A DNA stretch of 64,000 nucleotides, taken from assembly GCF_001983935.1 (NCBI RefSeq), contig NZ_CP017641.1:3286001-3350000 (forward strand), in the 5' to 3' direction. Positions within the stretch are counted from its first letter, which is position 1. Each line of letters starts with the position of its first letter. A model generated the notes under the pieces. The model saw only the letters and a program-made list of their open reading frames with translations. It was not told the origin of the DNA and ran no database searches. Origin of the DNA: Fuerstiella marisgermanici. Its GTDB lineage: Bacteria > Planctomycetota > Planctomycetia > Planctomycetales > Planctomycetaceae. This document shows positions 28,401-39,086 of this stretch, in pieces. The position numbers were made by a program, and so were the translations under genes.

Positions 28401-28534
28401 TCGACGCCGGCAGATTTCGGCCTTATGAAGTTGGGTCGCCCAAGCTGTCGACAGCCGCTTCGTCATCGGAATGTTATCAGGGTTCACGTGAGCATCTTCC
28501 GTTCTTCTCCATTCGTGAAACGGGAGCGGCTTAA
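25445..28534 (+). CDS. dabA: DabA, zinc subunit of the DAB inorganic-carbon pump (DUF2309)
   Basis: 1,029 residues from GTG 25445. DabA is a beta-carbonic-anhydrase-like subunit proposed to hydrate CO2 vectorially using the ion gradient through DabB. The expected zinc site is visible: Cys505 and Asp507 in [10 protein letters not shown], His694 in [15 protein letters not shown] and Cys709 in [13 protein letters not shown]; the H-to-C spacing of 15 matches the characterised enzyme. N-terminal [12 protein letters not shown] and C-terminal [18 protein letters not shown] are also family hallmarks. Stop and the next ATG overlap (TAATG). DAB operons are best known in autotrophs. Confidence 0.95.
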   Translation: MSAVDIEATSDRSPESVHAQEHSIRHLIEHAAHFLPAQGPIEVFVHHNTLHAFESQPFHAAVKAGYDRYGAEPYLSEPEFRRLYTEGRIADHDLEAVLQNDLGESRNDEINGLGTRTEIRFAMLRHAIHVGPDAELRWIVAETDALERFREKTTQINRSRIISAARKWLQECDAERKPIGDLASLLTKFGRRSNKWKDAEWETFALHLLWRICLNGAGSHPEAARQKQFVRPRDLLVHATGDDIDRGVHEVLIRFCAAYVDQGYSDWILPNRDQGFFESFLALYSIPSRGTDRWLRRLPEELATLIDTNVSAEESIEASLRELGVADSDREEFITQSLMALRGWAGMVWQLESGVDWVVHAIPKGSLVGMLAVQLILEKHAIRGLAEETFGESGSIESILQAARDRIAEPRPLTEERRAFLLFQVAQMLGWTPLELLQLTEAQWHELSNEVENFSPIERRRIFHEAYERRYRHAALDAIATHAARRKTVEAPWGSGRPSFQIVTCIDDREESLRRHLEEVEPTCETFAAAGFFAVAIYYRGAADGFYKPLCPGVMIPDHYVQEDVGYTFEGIHRGRAELRRRLGLVSRAFHTRSRTFVGGMFAGIIGSLATVPLVARVLFPHLTSRIRRRFGSWLQPPPVTNLQLERYAEEPGPADGHIGYSTDEMAGVVLRMLQDMGLTKSRDFSRLFIVCGHGSSSLNNPHESAYCCGACAGKRGGPNARAFAQMANDWRVRAKVATHGVTIPDDTVFVGAYHNTCDDSVVFYDLDRLPSSHRSDFESARESIDEARRRNAHERCRRFVSAPLTISTKDALRHVEGRAQDISQARPEYNHATNALCLVGRRHWCRGLFLDRRAFLNSYDPSQDDEDHSILARILAAAIPVCAGISLEYYFSCVDYSEYGSGSKLPHNLVSLLGVMEGTSSDLRTGLYQQMVEIHEPLRIMFVIESTLAAMLSIMQRNAAIDQLVRGSWVHLAVIDPGTSKIEVFDAGRFRPYEVGSPKLSTAASSSECYQGSREHLPFFSIRETGAA

Positions 28535-29928
28535 TGACAACGGAATCCGTTTTGTACATTCTTGGCCTTCTAGTTGTCGCCGGTCCTGCGGTGTTGCTTG
28601 CTGCGCTTGGTTTGCCGTTGCTGGCAGGAGTCAGGCTAAGCGAACCATCGCAGGCGCGGCTGACCAAGACAGCAGTCGTGACGGGGTTACTTGCGGCCGT
28701 CGGGATCCTTTCGATCATGCTGTTGACGGGTCGGCGACATGTGCCAATCGAACTCGGCCATTGGGTATCGATCGAGCATGAGCACGAACACTTCCACTTT
28801 CATATCAAGTTCATCTTCGACCGCCTGTCTGTGCCGTTTACGATTCTTTCCTTCGTCTTATGTGGGACCGTTGGTGCGTTCGCGAACGTCTACCTTCATC
28901 GCGAAAGTGGCTATCAACGTTTCTTTCTGCTGTATGCCCTGTTTCTTCTGGGCATGGTGGTGTCGTCGCTAGCTGGAACGATTGAGACACTCTTCTTTGG
29001 TTGGGAACTGGTTGGCCTCTCGTCTGCATTGCTCGTTGCATATTTCCACGAACGCCCTGGCCCCGTGCGAAACGGGCACCGTGTTTGGACGACCTATCGA
29101 ATCGCGGACGCGGCATTCCTGATTGCTGCCTTGACGATGCACCACCTGACCGGAGCCGGTGACTTTGAAGGTCTGATGGGATCGGGATCATGGCCGGACG
29201 GGGTTGCGAATATTGGCTCATGGCAGGCACTTGCGGTGGGATCATTGCTGCTGCTCGCCGCAGCCGGAAAGTCAGGACTGGTGCCATTTTCAGGGTGGCT
29301 GCCGCGAGCGATGGAAGGGCCGACGCCGTCAAGCGCCGTGTTCTACGGTGCGTTGTCCGTTCATCTTGGCACGTTTTTGTTGTTGCGTGTCAGCCCGCTG
29401 CTTGATGTTTCGATGCCGCTGCGAATAGCCGTGATCGTGCTGGGACTTGTCTCCGCCACATTCGGGGCGCTGGCATCACGAATTCAAAGTGATGTGAAGA
29501 ATGCTTTGGCATTCGCGTCCCTGACTCAGATTGGAATCATCACCGTTGAGATTGGACTAGCATTGCGATACATCGCGTTAATTCACATGATTGGACATGC
29601 CTGCCTGCGAACGTTGCAGCTGCTGCGGGCACCATCTGTTCTCCGCGACCATCAAATGCTCGAAGACGCGGTCGGCGAACACTTAACTGGCGACGTTGTA
29701 TCGCCAGCCCAACCAGTGACGGCAACGCAGCTACGGCTATATCGCTTCGCGTTGCAGCGAGGCAATCTCGACGCGGTTCTCAACGACTGGGTTGTTCGTC
29801 CCTTTGTTAAGGTGTTTCAATTGTTTGATTTGCTGGAGCGTCGGTGGACCGATCTGCTTTCCGGAGGTGCATCACGAGAATCTGATAAGCTTTCGCCCTA
29901 TAGCGATTCGCTGGAGGATGTCTCCTGA
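28534..29928 (+). CDS. dabB: DabB-type proton-conducting membrane subunit (NuoL-like)
   Basis: 464 residues, polytopic. It carries the antiporter-family core: [21 protein letters not shown] with the conserved Glu, [20 protein letters not shown] with the conserved Lys, then [19 protein letters not shown] and [18 protein letters not shown] His-rich loop ([13 protein letters not shown]) lies near residues 76-90. It is the expected energy-coupling partner of DabA. It starts one base inside the dabA stop and ends one base inside the next start. Confidence 0.92.
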   Translation: MTTESVLYILGLLVVAGPAVLLAALGLPLLAGVRLSEPSQARLTKTAVVTGLLAAVGILSIMLLTGRRHVPIELGHWVSIEHEHEHFHFHIKFIFDRLSVPFTILSFVLCGTVGAFANVYLHRESGYQRFFLLYALFLLGMVVSSLAGTIETLFFGWELVGLSSALLVAYFHERPGPVRNGHRVWTTYRIADAAFLIAALTMHHLTGAGDFEGLMGSGSWPDGVANIGSWQALAVGSLLLLAAAGKSGLVPFSGWLPRAMEGPTPSSAVFYGALSVHLGTFLLLRVSPLLDVSMPLRIAVIVLGLVSATFGALASRIQSDVKNALAFASLTQIGIITVEIGLALRYIALIHMIGHACLRTLQLLRAPSVLRDHQMLEDAVGEHLTGDVVSPAQPVTATQLRLYRFALQRGNLDAVLNDWVVRPFVKVFQLFDLLERRWTDLLSGGASRESDKLSPYSDSLEDVS

Positions 29929-31484
29929 TGTCAGAACTACATCTTCCGTGGGTCGAGCTTTCGATACTGGTTCCCATTGTCGGAGCCATCTGGGTTTCAA
30001 TGCTGAACAATCGCGATCGAGCGCGAACTCACAGCATCGTGTTCTGTTCACTGACGTTGATTTTTGCGGCGGGAGAGTGGTGCGACTTCGCATCACTCGG
30101 CACGTTTGAAGCTCACGATCAATGGGACGTTTTTCGGTACTTGCTCGACCGTGATATCTTCGTGATTGACGAACTAAGTGCTCCGCTGCTGCCGCTCGCG
30201 GCGCTGCTGTACCTGGCGACTGTACTGACGACGCTGCGAACGAAGATCAATCGCTTCTCCTTCGGTTGGACGCTGTTTTCGGAATCGATCCTGCTGGCCA
30301 CTTTGGCGTGCCGGCATCCGTGGCTGATCATTCTGTTGCTGACGGTGGCGACTATCCCTCCGTTTATTGAATTGCGCAAACGAAATCAAAATACGCGCGT
30401 GTTCACGCTGCACATGGGTCTGTTTGTCCTGCTGCTTGTGAGTGGCCAGTTGTTGGTTTCGTCTGACGCGAGTGCCGCGAATCCGCCCATTCTTGCGGGC
30501 TGCCTTCTGACTGCCGGAGCCCTCATCCGCAGCGGCATCTGTCCGCTGCATTGCTGGATGACGGATCTGTTTGAGAAAGCGACCTTCGGCACGGCACTGT
30601 TATTTCTGATGCCGATGACGGGAGCTTATGCCGTCATGCGACTTGTTTTTCCCATCGCACCTTCCTGGGCTCTGCAAAGTATTGCAATTCTTTCGCTGGC
30701 TACGGCCGTCTACGCGGCAGGGATGGCTCTTGTGCAAAAAGATTCACGACGGTTCTTCTGCTACCTGTTTCTTAGTCACTCGTCGCTGGTTCTGGTTGGC
30801 CTCGAAATGGCGAAGCCGATTGGATTAGCCGGAGCTTTATGTGTCTGGCTGTCCGTCGGGATTTCTATTCTGGGCTTTGGGCTTGCGCTGCGAAGTGTCG
30901 AAGCTCGAACCGGGCGGCTGACGCTGGACGTCTTTCACGGTCTGTACGAACACACGCCGTTTCTGGCGGGCATGTTTTTGGTGACTGGTTTGGCCGCCAT
31001 CGGATTTCCGGGAACGATTGGCTTCATCGGTATGGAACTACTCATCGAAGGGGCCGTCGAGGTTTATCCGCTGATTGGAATGGCTGTCGTGGTCGCTGCC
31101 ACGCTAAACGGCATTGCCGTAGTGAAAGCTTACTTTCACATTTTCACGGGAACGCGGCACAGAGCTTCCGTTTCGTTGGGGTGTCGGCCCGCGGAACGCA
31201 TCACGATTTTGATCATGGTCGTGTTGATCATCGGTGCCGGAATTGTTCCGCAGCCCGGCGTGCAGTCGCGCTATCACGCCGCACGCGCTTTGCTCGAACA
31301 TCGCCTCGAAGTCGACGATCAGCCACAAAATACAGAAGCTGCCGAAAGCCAGGCCGTGGCGGCCGAGGGGGCAAACCCTTTCAAGAGCCTCGACAACCTG
31401 AATTCTTCGAACGTTCTGACGACGTCCGTTTTGCAAACAATCGGCCAGCACAATTCAACAGTTACTGAAAATCGCAAACAATGA
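29928..31484 (+). CDS. Second proton-antiporter-type membrane subunit (NuoM/NuoN-like)
   Basis: 518 residues with about a dozen hydrophobic segments. The antiporter signature is partly degenerate but recognisable: [31 protein letters not shown] and [30 protein letters not shown] in fragments, plus [20 protein letters not shown]. The C-terminal 70 residues are polar and cytosolic-looking. Canonical DAB systems have one DabB; this second, divergent subunit, translationally coupled on both sides, suggests a heteromeric three-subunit pump. Confidence 0.87.
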   Translation: MSELHLPWVELSILVPIVGAIWVSMLNNRDRARTHSIVFCSLTLIFAAGEWCDFASLGTFEAHDQWDVFRYLLDRDIFVIDELSAPLLPLAALLYLATVLTTLRTKINRFSFGWTLFSESILLATLACRHPWLIILLLTVATIPPFIELRKRNQNTRVFTLHMGLFVLLLVSGQLLVSSDASAANPPILAGCLLTAGALIRSGICPLHCWMTDLFEKATFGTALLFLMPMTGAYAVMRLVFPIAPSWALQSIAILSLATAVYAAGMALVQKDSRRFFCYLFLSHSSLVLVGLEMAKPIGLAGALCVWLSVGISILGFGLALRSVEARTGRLTLDVFHGLYEHTPFLAGMFLVTGLAAIGFPGTIGFIGMELLIEGAVEVYPLIGMAVVVAATLNGIAVVKAYFHIFTGTRHRASVSLGCRPAERITILIMVVLIIGAGIVPQPGVQSRYHAARALLEHRLEVDDQPQNTEAAESQAVAAEGANPFKSLDNLNSSNVLTTSVLQTIGQHNSTVTENRKQ

Positions 31485-33475
31485 GTAACGAAGTGAACAA
31501 CGAATCAGAAGTGCCACGCGGCAACATTGCCGGTTTCCGGCAGTACTTAAAGTACGACCTTCTTTCCGGATTCCTGGTGTTTCTGATTGCGCTGCCGTTG
31601 TGCCTTGGGATTTCCATCGCGTCGGGCTATCCGCCGATCGCTGGTATCTTCACGGCCATCATCGGTTCCTTGTTAACGACATGTCTCAGCAACAGCGAGT
31701 TGACCATCAAGGGACCGGCGGCGGGGCTGATTGTGATTGCCATTGGCTGCGTGAACGAATTCGGCGGACCGGGCGATCCCGATGCTTACCGAGCCGCACT
31801 CGCCGTCGGTGCAGCGGCAGCCGTGCTGCAAATTCTGTTCGGGCTGTTTCGCGCTGGAATTCTGGGCGAATTTTTCCCTATCTCCACTGTGCATGGGATG
31901 CTGGCCGCGATTGGCATGATCATCGTGCTAAAACAGATTCCGTTTGCGTTGGGAGTCATCGACGGGGAGACAGGTCGCGCGCCCAGTGAAGCGCCGCTGG
32001 AGATGTTCCGGAAGATTCCCGAGTACATTCACGAGGCCAACCCATACATCGCCATGATTGGAATGGTCAGCCTGCTGATTATGTTTATCTGGCCGTGGGT
32101 CGGCACAAAGCTTCAGTTCTTAAAACGAGTTCCAGCGCCGATGGTTGTTCTGCTGGTTGCCGTCCCGATGGGGATCGGCTTCGACCTGCTGCACCCTCAC
32201 TCGTACACGTTGCAGAACCACGAATACCAACTTAGCGAACAGTACCTGGTCGACATGCCGGACCGCGTGTTTGGAATGTTTGATGAGATCACGTTTCCGA
32301 ATTTCGAAGTACTCACTCAACTTGCCGCGTGGAAGTGGGTCACCATGTTCTTCATTATCGGAAGCCTCGAATCTTTATTGAGCGCCAAGGCCATCGATCT
32401 TCTGGACCCGTGGAAACGGAAGACCAACATGGATCGAGACATGATTGCCGTTGGCTGTGCCAACCTTGTCACGGCGGGTGTTGGCGGATTGCCGATGATT
32501 TCAGAAATCGTCCGATCGAAAGCTAACATCGATAACGGAGCCCGCACAAGATTTGCCGACATGTGGCATGGGGTGTTTCTGCTGTTGTGCGTCGCTCTGA
32601 TTCCGACTGTGCTGCATCGAATTCCGTTGGCGGCGTTGGCCGCCATGCTGGTGTATACTGGCTATCGGCTCGCTCATCCCACAGAATTCCTGCACGTTTA
32701 CCGTATCGGGAAAGAGCAACTGGCGATCTTCATCACGACGCTTGTCATCGTGCTTGTTGAGGATCTGTTGATTGGCGTAGCCGCCGGAATCGTCCTGAAA
32801 ATGATCATCCACGTTGCCAACGGTGTGCCGCTGAAGTCGCTATTCAAGCCATATATCGAAGTTGAGGAAGTTGACAGTTCAACAAGCATCATCATTGCTC
32901 GCGAATCCGCCGTGTTCAGCAACTGGATCCCGTTCAAGCGACAGATCGAAGACATCGGACTTGTTCAAAAACGAAACCTGATTATCGACGTTTCGGATAC
33001 GAAACTTGTCGACCATAGCGTGATGGAAAAGCTCGAAGAAATGGAACGCGACTTCGAGCAGGAAGGGCTAACATTCGAGGTCCGAGGATTAGGCTCACTG
33101 CGTCCGCTTGCCGACAGCCCTCACGCTGCTCGTAAAGGCGGACTCGCGGCAATGCGTCGGCTTACTGTCGTGGCTGACGCCGAAATCGAACAATGGCTGG
33201 AAGAACAGTTTATCGAACGAGGTGCCACTGGCTTCACGTCACAGCCATGCAGCGGAGCAGGCCGACGCGAACTGGAAGGCGGCTTTGCGGCCACGAATTC
33301 CAAAGCTCGCATCGAAGTCGTGATGCCTCACCATACCTGCGAAACTATTCTCGGCTTCCTACGGCAGGACGTGCTGCCGTTGCACAACGTGACGGCCTGC
33401 GTGGAAACTGTCGATGTGGTCCGCCGTGATCATTTCGAATCGCCACTGGTGGCTGTAGCAGAGAAAGAGGCGTAG
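31481..33475 (+). CDS. SulP-family anion (bicarbonate) transporter with STAS and PII-like C-terminus
   Basis: 664 residues; ATG 31481 overlaps the upstream stop (ATGA). The SulP membrane domain covers about 20-445 ([53 protein letters not shown]). A STAS-like domain follows at about 460-545 ([19 protein letters not shown]). From residue 558 a ferredoxin-like repeat is apparent: [37 protein letters not shown], then [19 protein letters not shown] and [12 protein letters not shown]. That order resembles SbtB/CPII-type PII proteins. Likely role: bicarbonate uptake alongside DAB; the fused PII-like sensor is inference. Confidence 0.9.
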   Translation: MSNEVNNESEVPRGNIAGFRQYLKYDLLSGFLVFLIALPLCLGISIASGYPPIAGIFTAIIGSLLTTCLSNSELTIKGPAAGLIVIAIGCVNEFGGPGDPDAYRAALAVGAAAAVLQILFGLFRAGILGEFFPISTVHGMLAAIGMIIVLKQIPFALGVIDGETGRAPSEAPLEMFRKIPEYIHEANPYIAMIGMVSLLIMFIWPWVGTKLQFLKRVPAPMVVLLVAVPMGIGFDLLHPHSYTLQNHEYQLSEQYLVDMPDRVFGMFDEITFPNFEVLTQLAAWKWVTMFFIIGSLESLLSAKAIDLLDPWKRKTNMDRDMIAVGCANLVTAGVGGLPMISEIVRSKANIDNGARTRFADMWHGVFLLLCVALIPTVLHRIPLAALAAMLVYTGYRLAHPTEFLHVYRIGKEQLAIFITTLVIVLVEDLLIGVAAGIVLKMIIHVANGVPLKSLFKPYIEVEEVDSSTSIIIARESAVFSNWIPFKRQIEDIGLVQKRNLIIDVSDTKLVDHSVMEKLEEMERDFEQEGLTFEVRGLGSLRPLADSPHAARKGGLAAMRRLTVVADAEIEQWLEEQFIERGATGFTSQPCSGAGRRELEGGFAATNSKARIEVVMPHHTCETILGFLRQDVLPLHNVTACVETVDVVRRDHFESPLVAVAEKEA

Positions 33476-33567
33476 CAATCCCAGGTCGTGGAAACCGCGG
33501 GCTGGATGTAAGTCGCAGAGACATTCGCGTTGATGAAATTCGAAAGTCGCTGCAACGGGCCAGCAGT

Positions 33568-34389
33568 TCAGTGGATTAAGCGGCGCCAGAGTAGGTCGAT
33601 GTGGTGAAGGTGCTGCATGTGGTCCTTTCCGGTCGTGCCGTCAAATCCGAGCACCTGAAACTGGCCCCGTTCTGCCCGGCTTGTTTGCCACATTGATTCC
33701 GTCAAATGCATATCCACCGGGTTCCGCATCAGATGACGCGAAGCTAGTAGGTAATTTGCGGTTTCTGTCGTGCTGGCATAGGGAGTCGCCTGGGAAGAAT
33801 GTGATAGCACGAACCGCTTTTTATTCTGTGCTGCCAGCGAAGCAAATCTCAGGAAGTCTCGCATATTTGCTTCATCAACTTCACGCTTCGGTTCCTTCTG
33901 CTGCAACCCGGCATAAATGGAATCGGCCGCAACGATGCCGTCGATTTGTTCGAAGTATTTTGGTGTCTTCAGGATCTCGCGCACGGCACCGTAGCCCGCA
34001 CTAAACGACGACAGCATGACGTGTTCCCAGTGGACGTCCTTCGCCGGAGAAGTATTCGCAATTGCAGATTTGGCTCGCGCCTGAATCAGTTTAAACAGTT
34101 GCGGATCGCTGGCAAACGGCTTTGAATAGGCCGTTGATAGACCGGGAAAGTTCACCACGACAAGCACCGCGTTCAACTCACTTCGCGCGAAGGCATGCTT
34201 CACAGTCTCCGCATCGCCGTGAAAGTGAATCAGTAACCGGGTTGCATCCGTTTTCGCCGACCGCATGACAACCATGCTGCCGTCGGCCAGCGACGTTGGC
34301 GATGTGGTTTGAATGTCGTCCGCTACGGAATACATGCTGCCGCTAAGAACCGTGAAAACAGTGAAGATTCGCAGCGCTCTCATGTTCAT
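33568..34389 (-). CDS. Exported alpha/beta-hydrolase-like protein
   Basis: 273 residues from ATG 34389 (or 34383). A signal peptide (RALRIFTVFTVLSGSMYSVA) is followed by LLIHFHGDAETVKHAF and LVVVNFPGLS, typical first strands of an alpha/beta hydrolase. VMLSSFSAGYGAVREIL fits a nucleophile elbow (SFSAG), and FDGTTGKDHMQHLHH could hold the catalytic His. Probably a periplasmic esterase-like enzyme; substrate unknown. It lies downstream of the carbohydrate operon but 250 bases away. Confidence 0.8.
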   Translation of the reverse strand: MNMRALRIFTVFTVLSGSMYSVADDIQTTSPTSLADGSMVVMRSAKTDATRLLIHFHGDAETVKHAFARSELNAVLVVVNFPGLSTAYSKPFASDPQLFKLIQARAKSAIANTSPAKDVHWEHVMLSSFSAGYGAVREILKTPKYFEQIDGIVAADSIYAGLQQKEPKREVDEANMRDFLRFASLAAQNKKRFVLSHSSQATPYASTTETANYLLASRHLMRNPVDMHLTESMWQTSRAERGQFQVLGFDGTTGKDHMQHLHHIDLLWRRLIH

Positions 34390-34642
34390 TCATTTCCAAG
34401 TGAAGTTCGCTCGTACAGTTCGCCAATCTCCGTCAGCGCGACAAACCGCATTGCGTCAGCATTGAACTGCCAATTTTCTACTGCCGCGTTCCATTCAAGT
34501 TGCAAACGTGCTTGTGCTCAGCGGTGGCGAAATTCGGTCCGAAACGGCGGGTTGAGTCACGCTTGGGCTCTATCGCGACCCGGCATGCGAGCCGAGAACT
34601 TGAACGCATCAGTAAGGCGCCGGCCACCATCGGCTGGATCGT

Positions 34643-35668
34643 TTACTTTTGACGAAGCGGGCCGATGTAGTCGGTCGCGACGACGACGTCATCGAACCAG
34701 ACTCGGTTGGCGTGGCCTGTCGTTCCCTTCGTGATGTAAACGTACAACCACAGGAAATTCAGATTAAGTTTCTCGTCCGTCCGAAATCGGAAGCCGTCGA
34801 ATGGGTCGCCACCAGAAGCCGTTTTGAAATGCTCACGATCACCCTTGTCTGGGTTCCAGCGAACTCCGTCTCCTTCCTGTCCGGGGTAAAACTTATCGAA
34901 GATCCATTTGCCGCGAGGAAAGCCTTCGCCCAGATGGCTGACCTGACGACCGTCGATCCACAAAGCCAGTTCGCCGTTGCTGGTGTCGACGTCATTCATC
35001 TTCACCATGACTTCCACACACGTCCACTTTCCACGTTGAACTTTCAACGTGTCGTCGCGGATGAACGAATTGCCCCACGTCTGTCCGCGAGGTGGGCTGC
35101 CACGCATTTCGCACCAGTATGCGTAGTAGTCCCACTGCCACGATTTGCCAAACGGTTCGATACCCACCCAGAAAGATTTGTCGCCATTTGTCGGCTGTCC
35201 GGCTTTCACACTGGGCCAACGCGTGGCCGGATTGTTGCCTCCAACACACGTGCCGAAGTGGTGAACCGGTTCGCAGTCTTCCGCAAATCGGACGTACATT
35301 CGCGTGTGGAGTTTGTCGTACCCGTCGCCGAGCACTCGGTACAAATCGCCGCCCGTTCCGTTTTCTGCCCGCTGCGTCATCAGCAGCGATTTGGTTCCCG
35401 AACTTCCCGCCGGGACATCACTGCTAAGCGACATGACGTCACGATCTCGAACAGTGTCCCACTGCTTTCCAATTATGTCGACGGTGGACTTCTCAAAGTT
35501 CTCAGCAAACACAACCTGCGGGTCGTCCTCGATACCTCGATCACCGACGTAGCGGTTGGCAATTCCACTGACAGGTTTTGACGAGGGCGACTGGCCGAAA
35601 GCCACGGCATTCAACAGTGCGACGCACTGAAGACATCTCACCAGTATCGTCCAGCGGAGCATAGTCAT
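34643..35668 (-). CDS. Exported jelly-roll (LamG / polysaccharide-lyase-like) protein
   Basis: 341 residues from ATG 35668 (AGGA upstream). The signal peptide ends near VAFGQ. The body has the alternating beta pattern of concanavalin-like folds, with VVFAENFEKSTVDIIGKQW, LHTRMYVRFAEDCEPVHHFG, GKWTCVEVMVKMNDVDTSNG and the final RVWFDDVVVATDYIGPL. This resembles planctomycete polysaccharide-lyase or binding proteins, but I cannot name the family. It lies 41 bases after the isomerase gene, probably the last cistron of the SSS/DJ-1/isomerase operon. Confidence 0.75.
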   Translation of the reverse strand: MTMLRWTILVRCLQCVALLNAVAFGQSPSSKPVSGIANRYVGDRGIEDDPQVVFAENFEKSTVDIIGKQWDTVRDRDVMSLSSDVPAGSSGTKSLLMTQRAENGTGGDLYRVLGDGYDKLHTRMYVRFAEDCEPVHHFGTCVGGNNPATRWPSVKAGQPTNGDKSFWVGIEPFGKSWQWDYYAYWCEMRGSPPRGQTWGNSFIRDDTLKVQRGKWTCVEVMVKMNDVDTSNGELALWIDGRQVSHLGEGFPRGKWIFDKFYPGQEGDGVRWNPDKGDREHFKTASGGDPFDGFRFRTDEKLNLNFLWLYVYITKGTTGHANRVWFDDVVVATDYIGPLRQK

Positions 35669-35709
35669 AAACGTAGTCCTCGCTTTGCGTTCGTTGGCGA
35701 CAGTGAAAC

Positions 35710-36552
35710 TTAGGCCCGCTCCAACATGCCTCGAAGGAATTTGGCGGTCTGAGTTGCAGCCTCAAGTGCCGTTAGGTTTTCATCTTCGGGAGCCGATTGA
35801 TGCACGGTGACTGGTCCGTTGTAGCCGATCTTTTTGAGGCCTTCAAAGATTGAAGGGAAATTCAATCCGCCGGAGTCGTGGATTTCACAGAGGTCGATTG
35901 TCACGGGGCCATTGCACCACGTTTCCAGCGTGATCGAGCCATCAGGCGTCATGCGCTGGTTTTGCAGGTAGACGTTCTTGATCCACGGAGCAAGGCGTTC
36001 TATCGCGGCTACTCCGTATTCCTGCCCGCATTGTTCAAGATTGGCTGCTTCGAAGATTAATCCGAAATTCGGGCGATCGATTGCCTGCAACCGGGCTTCG
36101 ATTTCGTCGAGCGTTTCGAACAAACTCTGCACGTGACACTGATGGACGAGCACCAGACCTCGTTGCGCCGCCTGATCTGCAGCAGCTTGTGCCTGGATAA
36201 TGTCGTCCGGCTGTTTGATGCACACGCGGATCATCGGTGCACGCAGGGATTCCGCCAGATCCAGATAGGGCGTGATGTTTTTCAAGCAGTCCGGTCCGCG
36301 ATCATTGTTGTAGACGATGTTGAAGTCGCCCGAGATCATGCTGACGTTCAAGCCTCGTTCATCAAGAACTCGCCGCGCGTCTCGGACAGCATCCGGCGCC
36401 GATTGCACGCCGATTTGGGATGCTCGCATACAGATCGCGTCGTAGCCGGCCGCCACCGCCAGGTCCGCCAGCGATTCAAATGACATACTGGCTTCTTCTT
36501 TCGACAGGAAGCCTTCTGCAATACGACACGAAACGGAAAGCTGAATCGTCAT
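35710..36552 (-). CDS. Sugar-phosphate isomerase/epimerase-type TIM-barrel protein
   Basis: 280 residues. It is an AP-endonuclease-2/xylose-isomerase-like barrel: SFESLADLAVAAGYDAICMR at the start, NVSMISGDFNIVYNND, LVLVHQCHVQSLFETLDEIE, NFGLIFEAANLEQCG, and the late KIGYNGPVTVHQSAPEDEN. Such proteins isomerise or epimerise sugars, inositol derivatives or hydroxypyruvate. The start overlaps the DJ-1 stop by one base (TAATG), so they are co-translated. Confidence 0.88.
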   Translation of the reverse strand: MTIQLSVSCRIAEGFLSKEEASMSFESLADLAVAAGYDAICMRASQIGVQSAPDAVRDARRVLDERGLNVSMISGDFNIVYNNDRGPDCLKNITPYLDLAESLRAPMIRVCIKQPDDIIQAQAAADQAAQRGLVLVHQCHVQSLFETLDEIEARLQAIDRPNFGLIFEAANLEQCGQEYGVAAIERLAPWIKNVYLQNQRMTPDGSITLETWCNGPVTIDLCEIHDSGGLNFPSIFEGLKKIGYNGPVTVHQSAPEDENLTALEAATQTAKFLRGMLERA

Positions 36553-37118
36553 TAAGCTGCCTCCTTCAACATGCGCAAAAACTGTTTCAAAACTTCGGTG
36601 TTCTGATCGTAGCCACGCCCCGTGACGAGCCGCCCATCGACAACCACGTCTTCGTCGGTGTAGATCGCTCCGCCCTGTTCACCATCCATGGCGCACTTGG
36701 GGACTGTGGTGAAACGCTTTCCCTGAATGCAGTCCGCCGCGGTCAGAATTTCGATTCCGTGGCACAGACAGGCGATCGGCTTTCCGGCGTCGGCGATCTC
36801 GCGAACAACGCGGCACAGATCGCGGTCGTAGCGGATGTATTCGGGAGCTCGCCCGCCCGAAATGAAGGCTCCCGCAAAGTCGTCCGCGTTCAGGTCGCGA
36901 AACGCTGTCGACGCGCGCAGATGATACCCGGGCCGTTCCTGAGTGATGTCCCACGGCACGGCCGGATTCGGCGGAATCTCATGCAGCACGGTGTGGTAGA
37001 GTCGCGCTTCCGGACCGGCGACGATGACCTCATAGGCGTCTTCCGGCAGTCGATAGTACGCATAGAAAGTGTCAAGAGCTTCGGTGCCGTCACCGATCGG
37101 CATAAGGATTTTCGCCAT
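36552..37118 (-). CDS. DJ-1/PfpI-family protein
   Basis: 188 residues from ATG 37118, one base after the symporter stop; the frame is open further upstream but that would overlap the symporter. It has AKILMPIGDGTEALDTFYAY, GAFISGGRAPEYIRYD, and PIACLCHGIEILTAADCIQG with the nucleophile-elbow Cys-His of the family. Members act as glyoxalases, deglycases or proteases. Here the operon context suggests removal of reactive carbonyls during sugar catabolism (inference). Confidence 0.9.
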   Translation of the reverse strand: MAKILMPIGDGTEALDTFYAYYRLPEDAYEVIVAGPEARLYHTVLHEIPPNPAVPWDITQERPGYHLRASTAFRDLNADDFAGAFISGGRAPEYIRYDRDLCRVVREIADAGKPIACLCHGIEILTAADCIQGKRFTTVPKCAMDGEQGGAIYTDEDVVVDGRLVTGRGYDQNTEVLKQFLRMLKEAA

Positions 37119-37119
37119 G

Positions 37120-38748
37120 TTAATTGTTTTCGCTGGGTGCCTGCTCAGTGGGTGAGGGTTCTCTTCGTCCTGAAGCAAACTGAGCGGCAAGGACGCCGAC
37201 GAGCACAATGGAGCTCGTTCCCAGGACAATGGTCATAAATGAATGCAAAGGATTGGACCAGTCGCTAAGTGACGCTGGCCAGAAATCCGTTGTGGAAAGT
37301 GACAGCCACAGAATCAGCAGAATTCCCACCGTCACGGCGACGATCGCTTGCGCATTTTTCGCTCGGCGCGAGATAAGTCCCAACAGAAACAGCCCCAGCA
37401 TTCCGCCCGTAAAAATGCCCTGCAGATTCCACCAAACATCAAGTGCACTCTTCACTCGAATCATGGCGAGCGCCGTGAACGTGCCGACAACGCCGAATGC
37501 GAACGTTGAGATGTACAACACCTTCATCGATTCACGTTCGCCGACTTCCGGGCGGAAGTGGCGTTTGTAGATGTCGCACAGAACCAACGTGGCTGAACTG
37601 TTTAGGCTTGTGTCCATGCTGCTCATCGCGGCTGCGAAAATTGCGGCAATCAGTAGCCCAGCCAGACCTGCTGGAAGTTTCCTCACGATAAAATGAGGCA
37701 GCACCTTGTCGCCGATATCCGCTGGCTCCAGTGTTGCGGCCTTCGATGCGATGGCGGCTTCCGTCGGTTCGATCCCGTCCTGAACAAGCTGCGTTTCAGC
37801 GACCTGAGCTTTGACCTCGCTAAGCAGAACCGGATCGCTGTAGTACAGACTGAATAAGCCAGTCCCGATGAAGAAAAACAGAACCGAAACGAGCGGAAAA
37901 AGAATTGCTCCCAGCCATACGCTGAATGCGGCGTCACGATTGGATTTCGCCGTGATGTAGCGTTGCACGAAGCTCTGATCGACGCCGAAGTTTTGAAGAT
38001 TGATGAACAGTCCGTAAATCAGCACCATCCAGAACGTTGGATCCGGCATTTTTAAAGTGGCGGGGTCCAGACTGAAGCTGCCAAGACTGAATTTGTTGTT
38101 CGCGTTGGCGACATCAAACAACTGGCCGGGACCTTCCGGCATTCCTGTTAGCAGCAGCACTACACACAGGATGGCACCAGCGATCAGCACGATGCTTTGA
38201 GCAACGTCTGTCCAAATAACTGCCTCGATTCCGCCCAGCAGCGTGTAGACGGTTACCAGCAGTCCGGTGATCAGGATGATTGTCTTGACATCCCAGCCCG
38301 TCAGCGGAGCCAACGCCAGCGCGACCAGATACAGAATGGTTCCAATACGTGCCAGCTGAGACAACAGATAGCAAATCATCGCATATGTTCGAGCCCATGG
38401 ACCGAAGCGGTTTTCCAGGTGAGCGTACGCCGAAATCGCGTCGCTGCTGCGATACAGCGGCACAAAATACTTCACTGCGATGACGGCGGCCATGGGCAGA
38501 GTCAGGCCGAAAACCCACGAATTCCAATTGCCACCGAATGCTTTGCCAGTGTTCCCAAGAAAGCCGATGCTGCTGACGTACGTTCCGAAGATGGAAAGGC
38601 CAACGGCCCATCCCGGCAGAGAACGTCCGGCCGCCATAAATTCCTTCGTCGTGCCGCTCTTTCGAGCGAACCAGCACCCCAGCCCGAACACGCCCGCCAT
38701 GTATATGACGAGCACAACCAGATCCGTGGTGCGAAGTTGGTTTTCCAT
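37120..38748 (-). CDS. Sodium:solute symporter (SSS family)
   Basis: 542 residues with about 13 hydrophobic segments. Family motifs include [41 protein letters not shown], and [26 protein letters not shown] in fragments near 390-415, the typical SSS sodium-site region. It probably imports a sugar, uronate or similar solute with Na+. First gene of a four-cistron unit with DJ-1, isomerase and jelly-roll genes. Confidence 0.92.
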   Translation of the reverse strand: MENQLRTTDLVVLVIYMAGVFGLGCWFARKSGTTKEFMAAGRSLPGWAVGLSIFGTYVSSIGFLGNTGKAFGGNWNSWVFGLTLPMAAVIAVKYFVPLYRSSDAISAYAHLENRFGPWARTYAMICYLLSQLARIGTILYLVALALAPLTGWDVKTIILITGLLVTVYTLLGGIEAVIWTDVAQSIVLIAGAILCVVLLLTGMPEGPGQLFDVANANNKFSLGSFSLDPATLKMPDPTFWMVLIYGLFINLQNFGVDQSFVQRYITAKSNRDAAFSVWLGAILFPLVSVLFFFIGTGLFSLYYSDPVLLSEVKAQVAETQLVQDGIEPTEAAIASKAATLEPADIGDKVLPHFIVRKLPAGLAGLLIAAIFAAAMSSMDTSLNSSATLVLCDIYKRHFRPEVGERESMKVLYISTFAFGVVGTFTALAMIRVKSALDVWWNLQGIFTGGMLGLFLLGLISRRAKNAQAIVAVTVGILLILWLSLSTTDFWPASLSDWSNPLHSFMTIVLGTSSIVLVGVLAAQFASGRREPSPTEQAPSENN

Positions 38749-39086
38749 GAGGGACGTTGTTTACGATTTGGATATTGGACGATGCCGGAAGGCAGCAAGG
38801 CGGGGATGAGTTCTGAAGCTCAAGGCGTGGGCCGCTATGCTATCGCCGCAGACAACCTTATTCCAGCAACAGAATTGTCAAGTGCACCGCCGATTGGACT
38901 TGAAGGTACACGGCGGCGAATTGAATTTTCAAATGCGTACGGCGACAATCAGCGGCTGGATAACTTCCCAGTAATCTGGCCGCACGTTCGTTCAAGTGTG
39001 GCTGGGGTTGGACTGAGCGAAGCGAAGGAAACCCCGGTAGTCGCCTTCAGAACTCACCGACTCTCACAACAACACAAAGGCTACGC
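38749..39086. other. Divergent intergenic region with a dispersed repeat
   Basis: Holds promoters for the leftward symporter operon and rightward RraA-like gene, and the dispersed repeat at 38997-39037. No gene seen. Confidence 0.5.
38997..39037 (+). repeat. Short dispersed repeat, copy 2
   Basis: Reads TGTGGCTGGGGTTGGACTGA, then GCGAAGCGAAGGAAACCCCGG. It is the reverse complement match of 21858-21899 with small differences. Confidence 0.7.

Noticed and set aside
34649-35581. 310-codon rightward frame opposite the jelly-roll gene
   Set aside because: Shadow frame; the leftward frame has signal peptide, ribosome site and operon spacing.
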